This document shows positions 7,866-15,553 of a DNA stretch of 64,000 bases, piece after piece. Location: contig NZ_CP046052.1 of NCBI RefSeq assembly GCF_004802635.2, positions 248,001-312,000 of the forward strand, written 5' to 3'. The notes under the pieces were generated by a model. The model was not told where the DNA came from. It saw nothing but the letters and a program-made list of their open reading frames with translations, and searched no databases. The DNA is from Methylocystis heyeri (GTDB lineage: Bacteria > Pseudomonadota > Alphaproteobacteria > Rhizobiales > Beijerinckiaceae). Each line of letters begins with the position of its first letter. The first letter of the stretch is position 1. The position numbers and the translations under genes are program-made.

Positions 7866-10214
7866 TTAAAAGCGGTAGACGAACTCGTTGGAGTTCACGA
7901 CCGTATGGACGAGATCGACGAATGCCGAAGCGCGCAGCGGGTCGGCCGGCTTTTCCTTGAGACCCACCGGGATTGCGAGCGATAGTTTTCCGTCCTCGGC
8001 GCGTTGCGCGATAGTCTGCTGATGCTTTACGACGAAAGCCTCCAGCAACTGCTTCTCCTGGTCCTTGGGCTTGCGTCCGAACAGGATCTGGTAGAGCCGA
8101 TCGAGTTGCGCGTCGGCGTCCCAACCGACTTCGTTGACGATGCGTCCTGCGAGGGCCTGCGACCAACCGAAAACGATGTCGCTGTTGTAAAGCGTCAAAG
8201 CCTGCAGCGGGGTTGTGGTCACGTCGCGCTTGCTGTGGATTTGCTGCGGATTGGCCATATCGAAGGTTTCGAGCAAGGGATAAGGCAGGCTGCGGCGCGT
8301 GAAGGTGTAGATGCTGCGGCGCACGTAATCCTTGGGGTCCTTCGATGTGGTCCAGGCGGGGTCCTGATTGAAGTTGCCGCCGCCGGTAAGATTGGCGGGA
8401 ATGGGCGGGAAGACGCTCGGGCCGCCGACTTCGTCGTTGAGCTTCGCCGAGGCCACCAGTATCGAATCGCGGATTTCTTCGGCTTCCAGCCGCTTGCGCG
8501 GAAAGACCGCGACAAGCTTTCCTTCGGGATCGGCTTTGGCGACTTCCTCGCGGAAATTGGAAGACTGGCGATAGGAGCTCGACAACAGGATGTCGTGATG
8601 CAGCTTCTTGACGTCCCAGCCGTCCTTCACGAAACGGTCGGCGAGGTAATCGAGCAGCTCCTGATTGGTCGGCTTGTCTCCCGCCTTGCCGAAATCGCTG
8701 ACGGTGGCGACAATTCCCTTGCCGAAATACTGGTTCCAGATGCGATTGACGAAAACCCTGGCGGTCAACGGATTGCTGGGGCTCACCAGCCAATTCGCCA
8801 GCGCGGTGCGGCGACCCGAAGAGCCTTCGAGCGGCTTGATGTCCGGCTTCTCGCTGGTCATCGCTTCAGGGAAAGCCGGCTGCACCTCGTCGAGCGGACG
8901 CTCGTGGTTGCCGCCGAAGAAGATGAAGGTCGAAGGCGCGTCCGGGTGACCGAGCTCAGTTGCCGTCGTAAAGGTATCGGCGCCGCGGGTCGGCCTTTTG
9001 GCGACGAATTTGCGCAGTTCCTGAGTGAGCCTTTCGTATTCCTGCCACCTCTTGACAGCTTCTTCGTTGTGCTCCGGAGCTGTTTTGTCTTCCGCCGCAT
9101 AGCGGAGGAATGCGCCGAGGGCTGGGTCGTCGGTCACCGCTTCGAGACGATGATTGACCCAGCGATCGAGGGCGTTCCATTGCTCCTTCGGCTTAAAGAT
9201 CGATTCCCGGCTGTCGGTCAGATAGCGTTCTTTGTGGTATTTGAGAGCGGCTTCCCGCACGCTGTCGATGATGGCTTTCTGCTTGGAGCGAATATCCTTG
9301 GTCGCCTCGTCGTAGATCGCCTGCGCTTTCTCGAAGGCGAGTTCCTGCTCGCCCTTTATCGCCGGCGCCTTCTCCTCGAAGGCGGTGTTGGCGAAGAAGG
9401 CCTGCAGCGAATAGTAATCCTTCTGCGTGAACTTGTCGGTCTTGTGATTGTGGCAGCGCGCGCAACCGACGGTCGTTCCGAGAATGGCCTGGCCAACCGT
9501 ATCCACTATGTCGGTCGTGATCTGGTATTTTCGCTGAACCAGATCGCGCGAATTGGCGTTGTCGGGATAGCCGGCGAGAAAGCCGGTCGCGACCAGCACA
9601 TTCTGATCTCCTGGCGCGATTTCGTCGCCGGCGATCTGTTCCTGAATGAAGCGGGAATAGGGCTTGTTCTCGTTGAACGCCTTGATGACGTAATCGCGGA
9701 AGCGGAACAGATTGGGCCGCGTGTTGTCGTTCTGGAATCCGGAGCTGTCCGCGTAGCGCGCGAGATCGAGCCACAGGCGCGCTTGCCGTTCGCCATAGTG
9801 CGGAGAAGCCAGCAGGCGGTCTATGAGTTTCTCATAGGCGTCGGGCGAGGAATCATTGACGAAAGCCGAAACTTCTTCCGGAGAGGGAATGACGCCCCAG
9901 ACGTCGAGAGTGGCGCGGCGGATGAAGGCGCTGCGATCGGCGTCCTCGGAGGGAGCGAGGCCCTTGGCTTCGATCTTGGCCAGCACGAAGGCGTCGAGAG
10001 GCTGCCGAACCCAATCCTTTTTGGCGACGATCGGCAGGAATTGCGCCTGAACCGGTTGCCACGCCCAATGGGGCTTGGAAGTCGCAGGCCTGGGTTGGCC
10101 TTCAGCCTGCGCCGCTGGGGCGTTGGCCGGCTTCTCCTCGGCCGCAGCGCCGAGCGCCAGCGCCGAGACGCTCAGAAGCAGCGCTAAGGATGCAAGCTTC
10201 GTCGTCCGAGTCAT
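7866..10214 (-). CDS. PSD1-type protein (DUF1549 + DUF1553) with one haem motif
   Basis: This 782-residue exported protein has a signal peptide (to about AAAEE), then DUF1549 (about 65-270) with WLDLARYADSSGF, and DUF1553 in the C-terminal half with RVFVNRIWNQYFGKGIV and LDYLADRFVKDGWDVKKLHHDI. A CARCH haem c motif sits at residues 251-255. ATG 10214 is preceded by GAGG about 10 bases upstream; a longer reading from 10268 lacks a signal peptide at its N-terminus. The DUF1549/DUF1553/DUF1501 partnership is typical of Planctomycetes and Verrucomicrobia and less usual in Proteobacteria. It is the first gene of the minus-strand redox run. Function unknown. Confidence 0.9.
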   Translation of the reverse strand: MTRTTKLASLALLLSVSALALGAAAEEKPANAPAAQAEGQPRPATSKPHWAWQPVQAQFLPIVAKKDWVRQPLDAFVLAKIEAKGLAPSEDADRSAFIRRATLDVWGVIPSPEEVSAFVNDSSPDAYEKLIDRLLASPHYGERQARLWLDLARYADSSGFQNDNTRPNLFRFRDYVIKAFNENKPYSRFIQEQIAGDEIAPGDQNVLVATGFLAGYPDNANSRDLVQRKYQITTDIVDTVGQAILGTTVGCARCHNHKTDKFTQKDYYSLQAFFANTAFEEKAPAIKGEQELAFEKAQAIYDEATKDIRSKQKAIIDSVREAALKYHKERYLTDSRESIFKPKEQWNALDRWVNHRLEAVTDDPALGAFLRYAAEDKTAPEHNEEAVKRWQEYERLTQELRKFVAKRPTRGADTFTTATELGHPDAPSTFIFFGGNHERPLDEVQPAFPEAMTSEKPDIKPLEGSSGRRTALANWLVSPSNPLTARVFVNRIWNQYFGKGIVATVSDFGKAGDKPTNQELLDYLADRFVKDGWDVKKLHHDILLSSSYRQSSNFREEVAKADPEGKLVAVFPRKRLEAEEIRDSILVASAKLNDEVGGPSVFPPIPANLTGGGNFNQDPAWTTSKDPKDYVRRSIYTFTRRSLPYPLLETFDMANPQQIHSKRDVTTTPLQALTLYNSDIVFGWSQALAGRIVNEVGWDADAQLDRLYQILFGRKPKDQEKQLLEAFVVKHQQTIAQRAEDGKLSLAIPVGLKEKPADPLRASAFVDLVHTVVNSNEFVYRF

Positions 10215-10413
10215 ATTTTCGACCTCATCGATCAATGGCGGCTGCGCGCCGCGCCCGTAAAATCCCATTTGTTAGGTCAGATTAAGCTCGCCGCCGTTTA
10301 ATGTCTAGTTACATAATAGGAAAAATATTCTAATTTATAGCGGGTCTGCAGGACAGGAGGCGCAAATGGCGCGAATTCCTCCTGTTCCTGGGGATGGTCT
10401 TGCGTTAGGTCGT

Positions 10414-10443
10414 TTGTCTAAAAGCTATCTATAAGATAGATAG
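10414..10443 (+). promoter_or_regulatory. candidate promoter overlapped by perfect inverted repeat
   Basis: TTGTCT (10414-10419) and TAGATA (10437-10442) are spaced 17 bases, a plausible sigma-70 promoter for the cupin gene at 10492. The perfect inverted repeat CTATCTAT-AAG-ATAGATAG (10425-10443) covers the spacer and the -10, the usual position of a repressor operator. It lies in the divergent gap before the DUF1549/DUF1501 operon and could control both sides. Confidence 0.45.
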
Positions 10444-10491
10444 GAGTCTTGTCCGTGTAGAGGCGGGCTATCGGGAAGAAGGGAGGACGAT

Positions 10492-10986
10492 GTGAGGAAA
10501 GGGCTCGCAATTCTTGGCGCGGCGCTGGCGCTCGCCGTGGTTTCGAAAGGGACGCTGGTCTCGCTCGCTGCGCAGCAGGCGGACTTTCAGCAGCTGGACC
10601 CGGAAGAGGTTCATTTCAAAAGTCCGTTCGGCGCCGGGCCCGAATCGGTGGTGATCTTCGGCGATCCGTCAAAGCCGGGGCTCTATGTGGTCCGGAACAG
10701 ATTCCCGCCCGGCGTTCACTCATTCCCGCATTTCCACACGAAAGACCGGCATGTGACGGTGATCAAGGGCGTATGGTGGGCGGGGACCGGGCCGGAACTG
10801 GATTTCAACAAGGCGAGGCCGCTCAAGGCGGGCGCCTATATGTTCCACCCGGCCGGGGGCGTGCATTGGGACGGGGCCGGCGGAAATGAAGAGACCATAG
10901 TTCAAATCATCGGCGAGGGGCCGGTGGAGACCACCCAGATCGGAACGCCGGCGACCACCAAGGGCTATTGGCCGAAAGCGGAGTGA
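10492..10986 (+). CDS. exported cupin-domain protein
   Basis: A 164-residue protein beginning with GTG; GGGAGG lies five bases upstream, and the overlapping ATG two bases earlier is immediately followed by a stop. It has a signal peptide or N-terminal anchor (MRKGLAILGAALALAVVSKG) and a single cupin barrel with metal-ligand candidates in HSFPHFHTKDRHVTVIKG (three His, then Glu-equivalent positions) and FHPAGGVHWDG. Catalytic role unknown. It is divergent from the DUF1549/DUF1501 redox operon and separated from it by a palindromic operator-like site, so it may belong to the same regulon. Confidence 0.85.
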   Translation: MRKGLAILGAALALAVVSKGTLVSLAAQQADFQQLDPEEVHFKSPFGAGPESVVIFGDPSKPGLYVVRNRFPPGVHSFPHFHTKDRHVTVIKGVWWAGTGPELDFNKARPLKAGAYMFHPAGGVHWDGAGGNEETIVQIIGEGPVETTQIGTPATTKGYWPKAE

Positions 10987-11045
10987 GAATCCGCCCGAGC
11001 CTTGCCGAAAAGCCGCTCAAACCCTTTTGCGATTCGCTCGCGCGA

Positions 11046-11099
11046 CCTATAGCGCGTTGATGTTTCTGGAAACATGAACGCGCTATAGGCTTTTGTTTT
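11046..11099 (+). terminator. long perfect hairpin followed by T-rich tract
   Basis: CCTATAGCGCGTT-G-ATGTTT pairs with AAACAT-G-AACGCGCTATAGG across a four-base loop (11046-11089), with CTTTTGTTTT following. It lies 60 bases after the cupin stop and would end that transcript. The symmetric stem could also end transcription from the ArsR gene side. Confidence 0.6.
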
Positions 11100-11146
11100 A
11101 ACGCGTTTCCCACGCTGAACCGGCATTCACTTCGGCTGGAAACGCT

Positions 11147-11605
11147 CTATTCGCGCGAGGCTCGCCGGCTTCTGCTCGAGGACCTGGGCGATCCGCTCGC
11201 CATGGGCCTCGCGTCGCGCGCGCTCTTGCCCTTTCCCGTGCAGAACAAGTCGTTCAGCAAGGCCATCATCGCGACGACGTTGTCGTCTGCGAGCGAGTAA
11301 TGGATCGTCTGCGATTCGCGTCTGGTCTTCACCAGAGCGTCTTTCCGCAATCTCGCCAGATGCTGTGAAAGAGAGGATTGGCTGAGGTCGACCGACGACT
11401 GCAGGCTGGCGACCGATCGTTCGCCCGCGAGGAGTTCGCACAGAATCATCAGGCGGTGGCTGTTCGCGATCGCTTTGAGGAATTTTTCGGCTTCGGCCGC
11501 CTTGGCTCCGAGGCTGGGAGCTTTGAAAAGGCGGGTTTTCGCTTGGAGCGACCCGTGAATCTTGGCGGCGGACAAGGGGCGTGTTTTCCTGGGCGTCGGG
11601 GTCAA
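11147..11605 (-). CDS. ArsR-family regulator, persulfide-sensor (BigR/SqrR) type
   Basis: A winged-helix repressor: FLKAIANSHRLMILCELLAGE then SVASLQSSVDLSQSSLSQHLARLRKDALV (recognition helix) and the wing TIHYSLAD. From the proposed TTG at 11605 the protein is 152 residues with cysteines C56 (MILCELL) and C122 (LNDLFC). Their separation of 66 residues equals that of the redox pair in SqrR (C41/C107) and BigR (C42/C108) as I recall those families. Such repressors form a tetrasulfide link on sensing persulfide. The start is uncertain because no ATG is in frame; TTG 11605 overlaps the stop of the Rrf2 gene, implying translational coupling. Confidence 0.8.
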   Translation of the reverse strand: MTPTPRKTRPLSAAKIHGSLQAKTRLFKAPSLGAKAAEAEKFLKAIANSHRLMILCELLAGERSVASLQSSVDLSQSSLSQHLARLRKDALVKTRRESQTIHYSLADDNVVAMMALLNDLFCTGKGKSARDARPMASGSPRSSSRSRRASRE

Positions 11606-12051
11606 ATGTCGTATATCAGCTCCTGCGAGACGCGTGCCGACATTCCTCTCATTTCCGCCAGGGTGCAATTATCCAGAACGAGGGAAAGCGCGCGCTGGGC
11701 TTCCTGCATCAAGCGCCTGACGGCGCATAGTTGTTCATCGGCGCAATCGTCGCAGGCCTGATATCTTGTTCTGCTGGCGCAGGCGATCGGCGCCAGAGGT
11801 CCGTCGATGGCGCGGATAATGTCGCCGACGCTGATCTCATGGGCCTCGCGCGCCAGCGTATAGCCGCCGCCTTTTCCCATTCGGGAGTTCACAAAGCCGG
11901 AATTCCTCAGCTCGCACAATATGGCGTCGAGGAATTTCTTCGGGATTCGTTCCGCGAGCGCAATGTCCAGAACCGGGACCGGCCGCCCGGGGGGAAATTG
12001 GGCGAGATGGGTCATGGCCTTCAGGCCGTATTTTCCTTTCTTGGTCAGCAC
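11602..12051 (-). CDS. Rrf2-family regulator with clustered cysteines
   Basis: 149 residues from GTG 12051. The N-terminal winged helix (YGLKAMTHLAQFPPG, VLDIALAERIPKKFLDAILCELRNSGFVNSRMGKGGGYTLA split over residues 8-66) is typical of Rrf2 proteins. A loop holds C91, C100, C103 and C109 (ACASRT, QACDDC, EQLCAV), the position where IscR/RsrR/NsrR ligate a 2Fe-2S or similar cluster. It overlaps the ArsR regulator start and lies 118 bases after the cysteine desulfurase stop. Regulation of the neighbouring sulfur nanocompartment genes by Fe-S or cysteine status is inferred. Confidence 0.85.
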   Translation of the reverse strand: MLTKKGKYGLKAMTHLAQFPPGRPVPVLDIALAERIPKKFLDAILCELRNSGFVNSRMGKGGGYTLAREAHEISVGDIIRAIDGPLAPIACASRTRYQACDDCADEQLCAVRRLMQEAQRALSLVLDNCTLAEMRGMSARVSQELIYDI

Positions 12052-12084
12052 CCGACGGTCTCTCTCGCTCGTTCCGATCCGCCG

Positions 12085-12134
12085 AAGCTAACCGGAGCGA
12101 GCGGGATAGTCAATTAAAACTATAGACTATAGAG
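12085..12134 (-). promoter_or_regulatory. candidate promoter/operator of the Rrf2-ArsR pair
   Basis: On the minus strand TTGACT (12113-12108) and TAGCTT (12090-12085) are spaced 17 bases. Upstream and overlapping is an AT-rich repetitive block (12106-12134) holding CTATAGTCTATAG and the inverted repeat ATAG...CTAT, a likely autoregulatory operator. The -10 is weak. Confidence 0.35.
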
Positions 12135-12169
12135 ACCGGTTGGAACGAAGGGCGCCGAGCGGGGCTTGC

Positions 12170-14344
12170 TCAGCCTCTCTGCAGTTTGAGCAGCGCGGCG
12201 ACCAGGGCGTCGACGTCCGCGCAAGTGTTGTAGAACGCCAAGGAGGGGCGCACGGTGGCCTCGAGCCCGAAGCGGCGCAGGATCGGCTGGGCGCAGTGGT
12301 GCCCCGCGCGCACGGCGATGCCTTCGCGGTCGAGCGCCTTGCCGACATCCTGGGTGTTGCGCCCTTCGAGCACGAAGGACAGCACCGAGGCTTTTTCGGC
12401 CGCCGTGCCGATGAAGGTCAGGCCCGGCACCATGCGCATTTTTTCCGTGGCGTAGACGAGGAGGTCATGCTCGTAGCGGGCGATGACCTCCATGCCGACG
12501 CCTTCGACGTAATCGAGAGCCGCGCCGAGTCCTACCGCGTCGGCGATATTGCCGGTGCCGGCTTCGAAACGCTCCGGCGCGCCCTGATAGACTGTCTTCT
12601 CGAAAGTGACGTCGGCGATCATATTGCCGCCGCCCTGCCAGGGAGGCATGTGTTCGAGCACCTGGGCTTTGCCGTAGACGACGCCGATCCCGGTGGGGCC
12701 GAACACCTTGTGGCCGGAAAAGATGAAAAAGTCGCAGTCGATCGACTGCACGTCGACCGGCATGTGAGAAACAGATTGCGCGCCGTCGATCAGCACGCAG
12801 GCGCCGTGCCGATGGGCCATCGCGGTTATTTCGCGGACCGGCGTCACCGTGCCGAGCGCATTGGAGACCTGCGTCATCGCGACGATTTTGGTCTTTTCGT
12901 TCAGCAGCTTCTCATATTCTTCGAGAATGAGCTGGCCGCGGTCGTCCACCGGAGCGACGCGCAGGCGGGCGCCTTTTTCAGCGCAAAGCATCTGCCAGGG
13001 CACGATATTGGCGTGATGCTCGAGCCAGGAGACGACGATCTCGTCGCCTTCCCGCACATTGCGGCGGCCCCAGGCCTGGGCGACCAGATTAATGCCTTCG
13101 GTGGCGCCGCGCACGAAGACGATGTCCCTGGCGGATGGAGCCTTCAGGAAACGGCGAACTTTTTCGCGTGCGGCCTCATAGGCGTCGGTCGAGCGGGCGG
13201 CAAGCGCATGGGCGGCGCGATGGATGTTCGAATTCTCATATTCGTAGAAATGCGACAGGCGGTCGATGACGGCCTGAGGCTTCTGCGTCGTGGCGGCGTT
13301 GTCCAGCCAGATCAATGGCTTGCCATGGACCTGCTGCTGCAGGATGGGGAAGTCGCGCTTGATCCGATAAGGATCGAAAGGCTGGCGCGTCTGATCCGCG
13401 GCGGGCGCGAGTTCGGGCGCATAGGCCGGGGCGCCCTTCGCTTCGGCGGGAACCGGTTCGGCGGCGCCGGAATGTCCGCCGCTGTGGCCGACAAAATACA
13501 GCGCGTCATGAGCGGCAGGCCCTGCAGCGCCCGGCGACGCCGCCTGTTCGTAGCCCATGACGGACGGAGGAGGAGAAACCGGCGGCGCGGCGAAAGAAGC
13601 GATGTCCGAAATCCGGTGAGGGTCGGCCTCGGAGGGAGACGACAGGGCGAAGCTCTCCGGCTCCGCCCTCGCGGCGTCGGCGGCTGGGGTCGCGCCCGAA
13701 GAGTGCGGCGCTGCGCCGATAGCCTCGGGCGGGGTCGGCGCGTCGCCGGGAGCGCCCATGCGCGACCGCTCGCCGAGAAAGTAGAGATCGCCGGATTGGC
13801 CGTCGGTCGAGGGCCGTCCGACGCCGCTGGTCGGAGCTTGCGGGGCCGCTCTCGTCAGGTCGAGCGAATCGCCGAACAGCCTCGGGATCGCACTGTAGTC
13901 GATCCCGACCGGCGGTTCGATTTGCGCGGAGCCGGCGGAGGCGCCGGGCTGCGGCGGGTCCGGCATGCCGAGAGGACGCGATCCCGGCTGGGAATTGATG
14001 GGCGCCGCGGGCGCGGAAAGATTGGGCGTGGGGACGACGGAAGGGATCGAGGTGGGCGGCAGATCCGGCGGTCCGTAGGGCGCGCGCGCCGGAGCGTAGG
14101 GGGCGGCGGCGGTCGCCACCGAGGGCGCCGGAATTTCGGGCTGCGCGGGAATCGCAACCGGGACGCCCGGAGCCGGGGGGGCAGGAGGCGTCTGATTGGG
14201 CGGAAGCTGGAAGAAGGCGTTGGCGAGCCGGGCGATCATGTCGGCATCGGGCGCGCCGATTACATCGTGGCCGGAAAGCTGTTCCGAGGGAAGATCGCTC
14301 GGAGCAAGGCCGGCCGGAGGGGCGATCGACTGCGCAGATGTCAT
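12170..14344 (-). CDS. sufS: SufS-type cysteine desulfurase, encapsulin cargo with long N-terminal extension
   Basis: 724 residues, about 320 longer than ordinary SufS. Residues 323-724 are a group II cysteine desulfurase: His443/His444 in WLEHHAN, PLP lysine K546 (FSGHKVFGPTG) and catalytic Cys684 (RAGHHCAQPI). Residues 1-320 are low-complexity, rich in Pro, Ala and Ser, and probably disordered. They carry IARLANAFF (37-45) and two related motifs LYFLG (187-191) and LYFVG (282-286). Disordered extensions of this kind target cysteine desulfurase into family 2A encapsulins. The encapsulin gene lies 261 bases upstream in the same direction. It would release sulfur from L-cysteine as enzyme persulfide inside the shell. 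GAGGA precedes the ATG. Confidence 0.93.
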   Translation of the reverse strand: MTSAQSIAPPAGLAPSDLPSEQLSGHDVIGAPDADMIARLANAFFQLPPNQTPPAPPAPGVPVAIPAQPEIPAPSVATAAAPYAPARAPYGPPDLPPTSIPSVVPTPNLSAPAAPINSQPGSRPLGMPDPPQPGASAGSAQIEPPVGIDYSAIPRLFGDSLDLTRAAPQAPTSGVGRPSTDGQSGDLYFLGERSRMGAPGDAPTPPEAIGAAPHSSGATPAADAARAEPESFALSSPSEADPHRISDIASFAAPPVSPPPSVMGYEQAASPGAAGPAAHDALYFVGHSGGHSGAAEPVPAEAKGAPAYAPELAPAADQTRQPFDPYRIKRDFPILQQQVHGKPLIWLDNAATTQKPQAVIDRLSHFYEYENSNIHRAAHALAARSTDAYEAAREKVRRFLKAPSARDIVFVRGATEGINLVAQAWGRRNVREGDEIVVSWLEHHANIVPWQMLCAEKGARLRVAPVDDRGQLILEEYEKLLNEKTKIVAMTQVSNALGTVTPVREITAMAHRHGACVLIDGAQSVSHMPVDVQSIDCDFFIFSGHKVFGPTGIGVVYGKAQVLEHMPPWQGGGNMIADVTFEKTVYQGAPERFEAGTGNIADAVGLGAALDYVEGVGMEVIARYEHDLLVYATEKMRMVPGLTFIGTAAEKASVLSFVLEGRNTQDVGKALDREGIAVRAGHHCAQPILRRFGLEATVRPSLAFYNTCADVDALVAALLKLQRG

Positions 14345-14383
14345 CCTGATCTATCCTCAAAAGACGAGCGGCCGGCGGCGCCT

Positions 14384-14483
14384 GGAGCGCATTCAGCTTA
14401 AACGCAGTCGAACGCGCTCCAACTATTATTGACGGAGCATGTTCTCTTCCAAAAACCGCAGGGCGCTTTCTGGGAACATGCTC
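14384..14483 (+). repeat. composite palindromic repeat, copy 2 (A-spacer-B)
   Basis: Inverted repeat A (GGAGCGCATTC...GAACGCGCTCC, 14384-14420), a 13-base spacer ending TTGAC, then inverted repeat B (GGAGCATGTTC...GAACATGCTC, 14434-14483). It fills the gap between encapsulin and cysteine desulfurase genes, and in RNA would form two stem-loops. Confidence 0.75.
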
Positions 14484-14605
14484 GGAAGGGATTTCCGGCG
14501 AAGCGGACGCCGCTTTTCGCAAGGAAAACCCGATCAATGTCGAGCCCGGAGAATTCGCGGTTCGAGGCGAACCACAAATTCTCCCGCCGCCGGCGCGGTT
14601 TGGGT

Positions 14606-15553
14606 TCAGGCGTATTTGTCGTCGTATTTGTGGAATTTGCCGACGTCGACGTCTTCCAGGACGCCGAGAGCGTCATGGGTCAGCACCGCCGCCGAGCAGT
14701 AGAGCGAAATGAGATAGGACGCGATGGCCTTGCGGTTGATGCCCATGAAGCGGACCGAAAGACTGGGCGCCACCTCGCCCGGCACGCCCGGCTGAAACAG
14801 GCCGATCACGCCCTGTTTCTTTTCGCCGGTGCGCAGCAGCAGGATGTTGGTCTTGCCGTTCTCGTCGATATAGAGCTTGTCGCTCGGCACGAGAGGCAGG
14901 CCGCGCCAGGTCAGGAAGGGCGAGCCGAACAGGGTCACCGTCGGCGGCGGCACGCCGCGACGGGTGCATTCGCGTCCGAACGCCGCGATCGCGCGCGGAT
15001 GGGCGAGGAAAAAGGCCGGCTCCTTCCAGACCCTGGAGATCAGTTCGTCGAGATCGTCGGGCGTCGGCGCTCCGGTCCGGGTCTTGACCCTCATCGACGG
15101 CGCCGCATTGGCCAGGAAGCCATATTCGGCGTTGTTGATCAGTTCGGCTTCCTGCCTCTCCTTCACCTTTTCGGTGAGGAGGCGCACCTGCTCCTGAATC
15201 TGGTCGTAAGGATGATTGTAAAGATCCGAAACGCGGGTCTGAACGTCGAGAACGGTCGTCACCGCATTCATCGAATATTCGCGCGGCGCGTCTTCATAGT
15301 CGACGAAGGTTTCGGGCAGATCGGCGTCGCGGTCCCGCGCGGGGCTGCATTGCACCACGGCGTCGCTCAACGCCGAAGATTCCTTGACGCGGTTCAAGCG
15401 GTAGATGCCCGCCTCGACGGGCACCCAGGGCAGGAACGACACTAGCCAACGCGGCGTGATGCCGGACCATTGCGGGCGCGTCTTGGTCGCGTTCGCAAGT
15501 TGCCGCGCCGCCGATTCGCTCAGCGTGCGACGTATTTCTGGTTCTGTGGTCAT
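14606..15553 (-). CDS. srpI: family 2A encapsulin shell protein (SrpI-like)
   Basis: 315 residues from ATG 15553 (GGGGAA just upstream); the reading frame continues upstream without a better start. The sequence matches the SrpI group of HK97-fold nanocompartment proteins: TRPQWSGITPRWLVSFLPWV near the N-terminus, NNAEYGFLANAAPSMRV mid-protein, FLAHPRAIAAFGRECTRRG, and a C-terminus with ISLYCSAAVLTHDALGVLEDV. Family 2A shells enclose cysteine desulfurase and have been linked to sulfur storage and sulfur starvation. The cargo gene follows in the same direction, and a serine acetyltransferase of the SrpH type is nearby. Length fits the family (about 300-330). I see no cyclic-nucleotide-binding insertion, which excludes family 2B. 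Confidence 0.93.
   Translation of the reverse strand: MTTEPEIRRTLSESAARQLANATKTRPQWSGITPRWLVSFLPWVPVEAGIYRLNRVKESSALSDAVVQCSPARDRDADLPETFVDYEDAPREYSMNAVTTVLDVQTRVSDLYNHPYDQIQEQVRLLTEKVKERQEAELINNAEYGFLANAAPSMRVKTRTGAPTPDDLDELISRVWKEPAFFLAHPRAIAAFGRECTRRGVPPPTVTLFGSPFLTWRGLPLVPSDKLYIDENGKTNILLLRTGEKKQGVIGLFQPGVPGEVAPSLSVRFMGINRKAIASYLISLYCSAAVLTHDALGVLEDVDVGKFHKYDDKYA

Noticed and set aside
6195-10187. Long plus-strand frames (596 and 727 codons) opposite the DUF1501 and DUF1549/DUF1553 genes
   Set aside because: They are antisense to clearly recognised proteins, and their translations are low-complexity and match no family; long opposite frames are common at this GC content.
12140-14401. 753-codon plus-strand frame opposite the cysteine desulfurase
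   Set aside because: Antisense shadow; repetitive Arg/Gly/Asp composition and no ribosome site, while the minus strand encodes all desulfurase motifs.
14606-15553. Phage capsid origin for the HK97-fold gene
   Set aside because: No portal, terminase, protease or tail genes around it; the desulfurase and serine acetyltransferase neighbours fit family 2A encapsulin.
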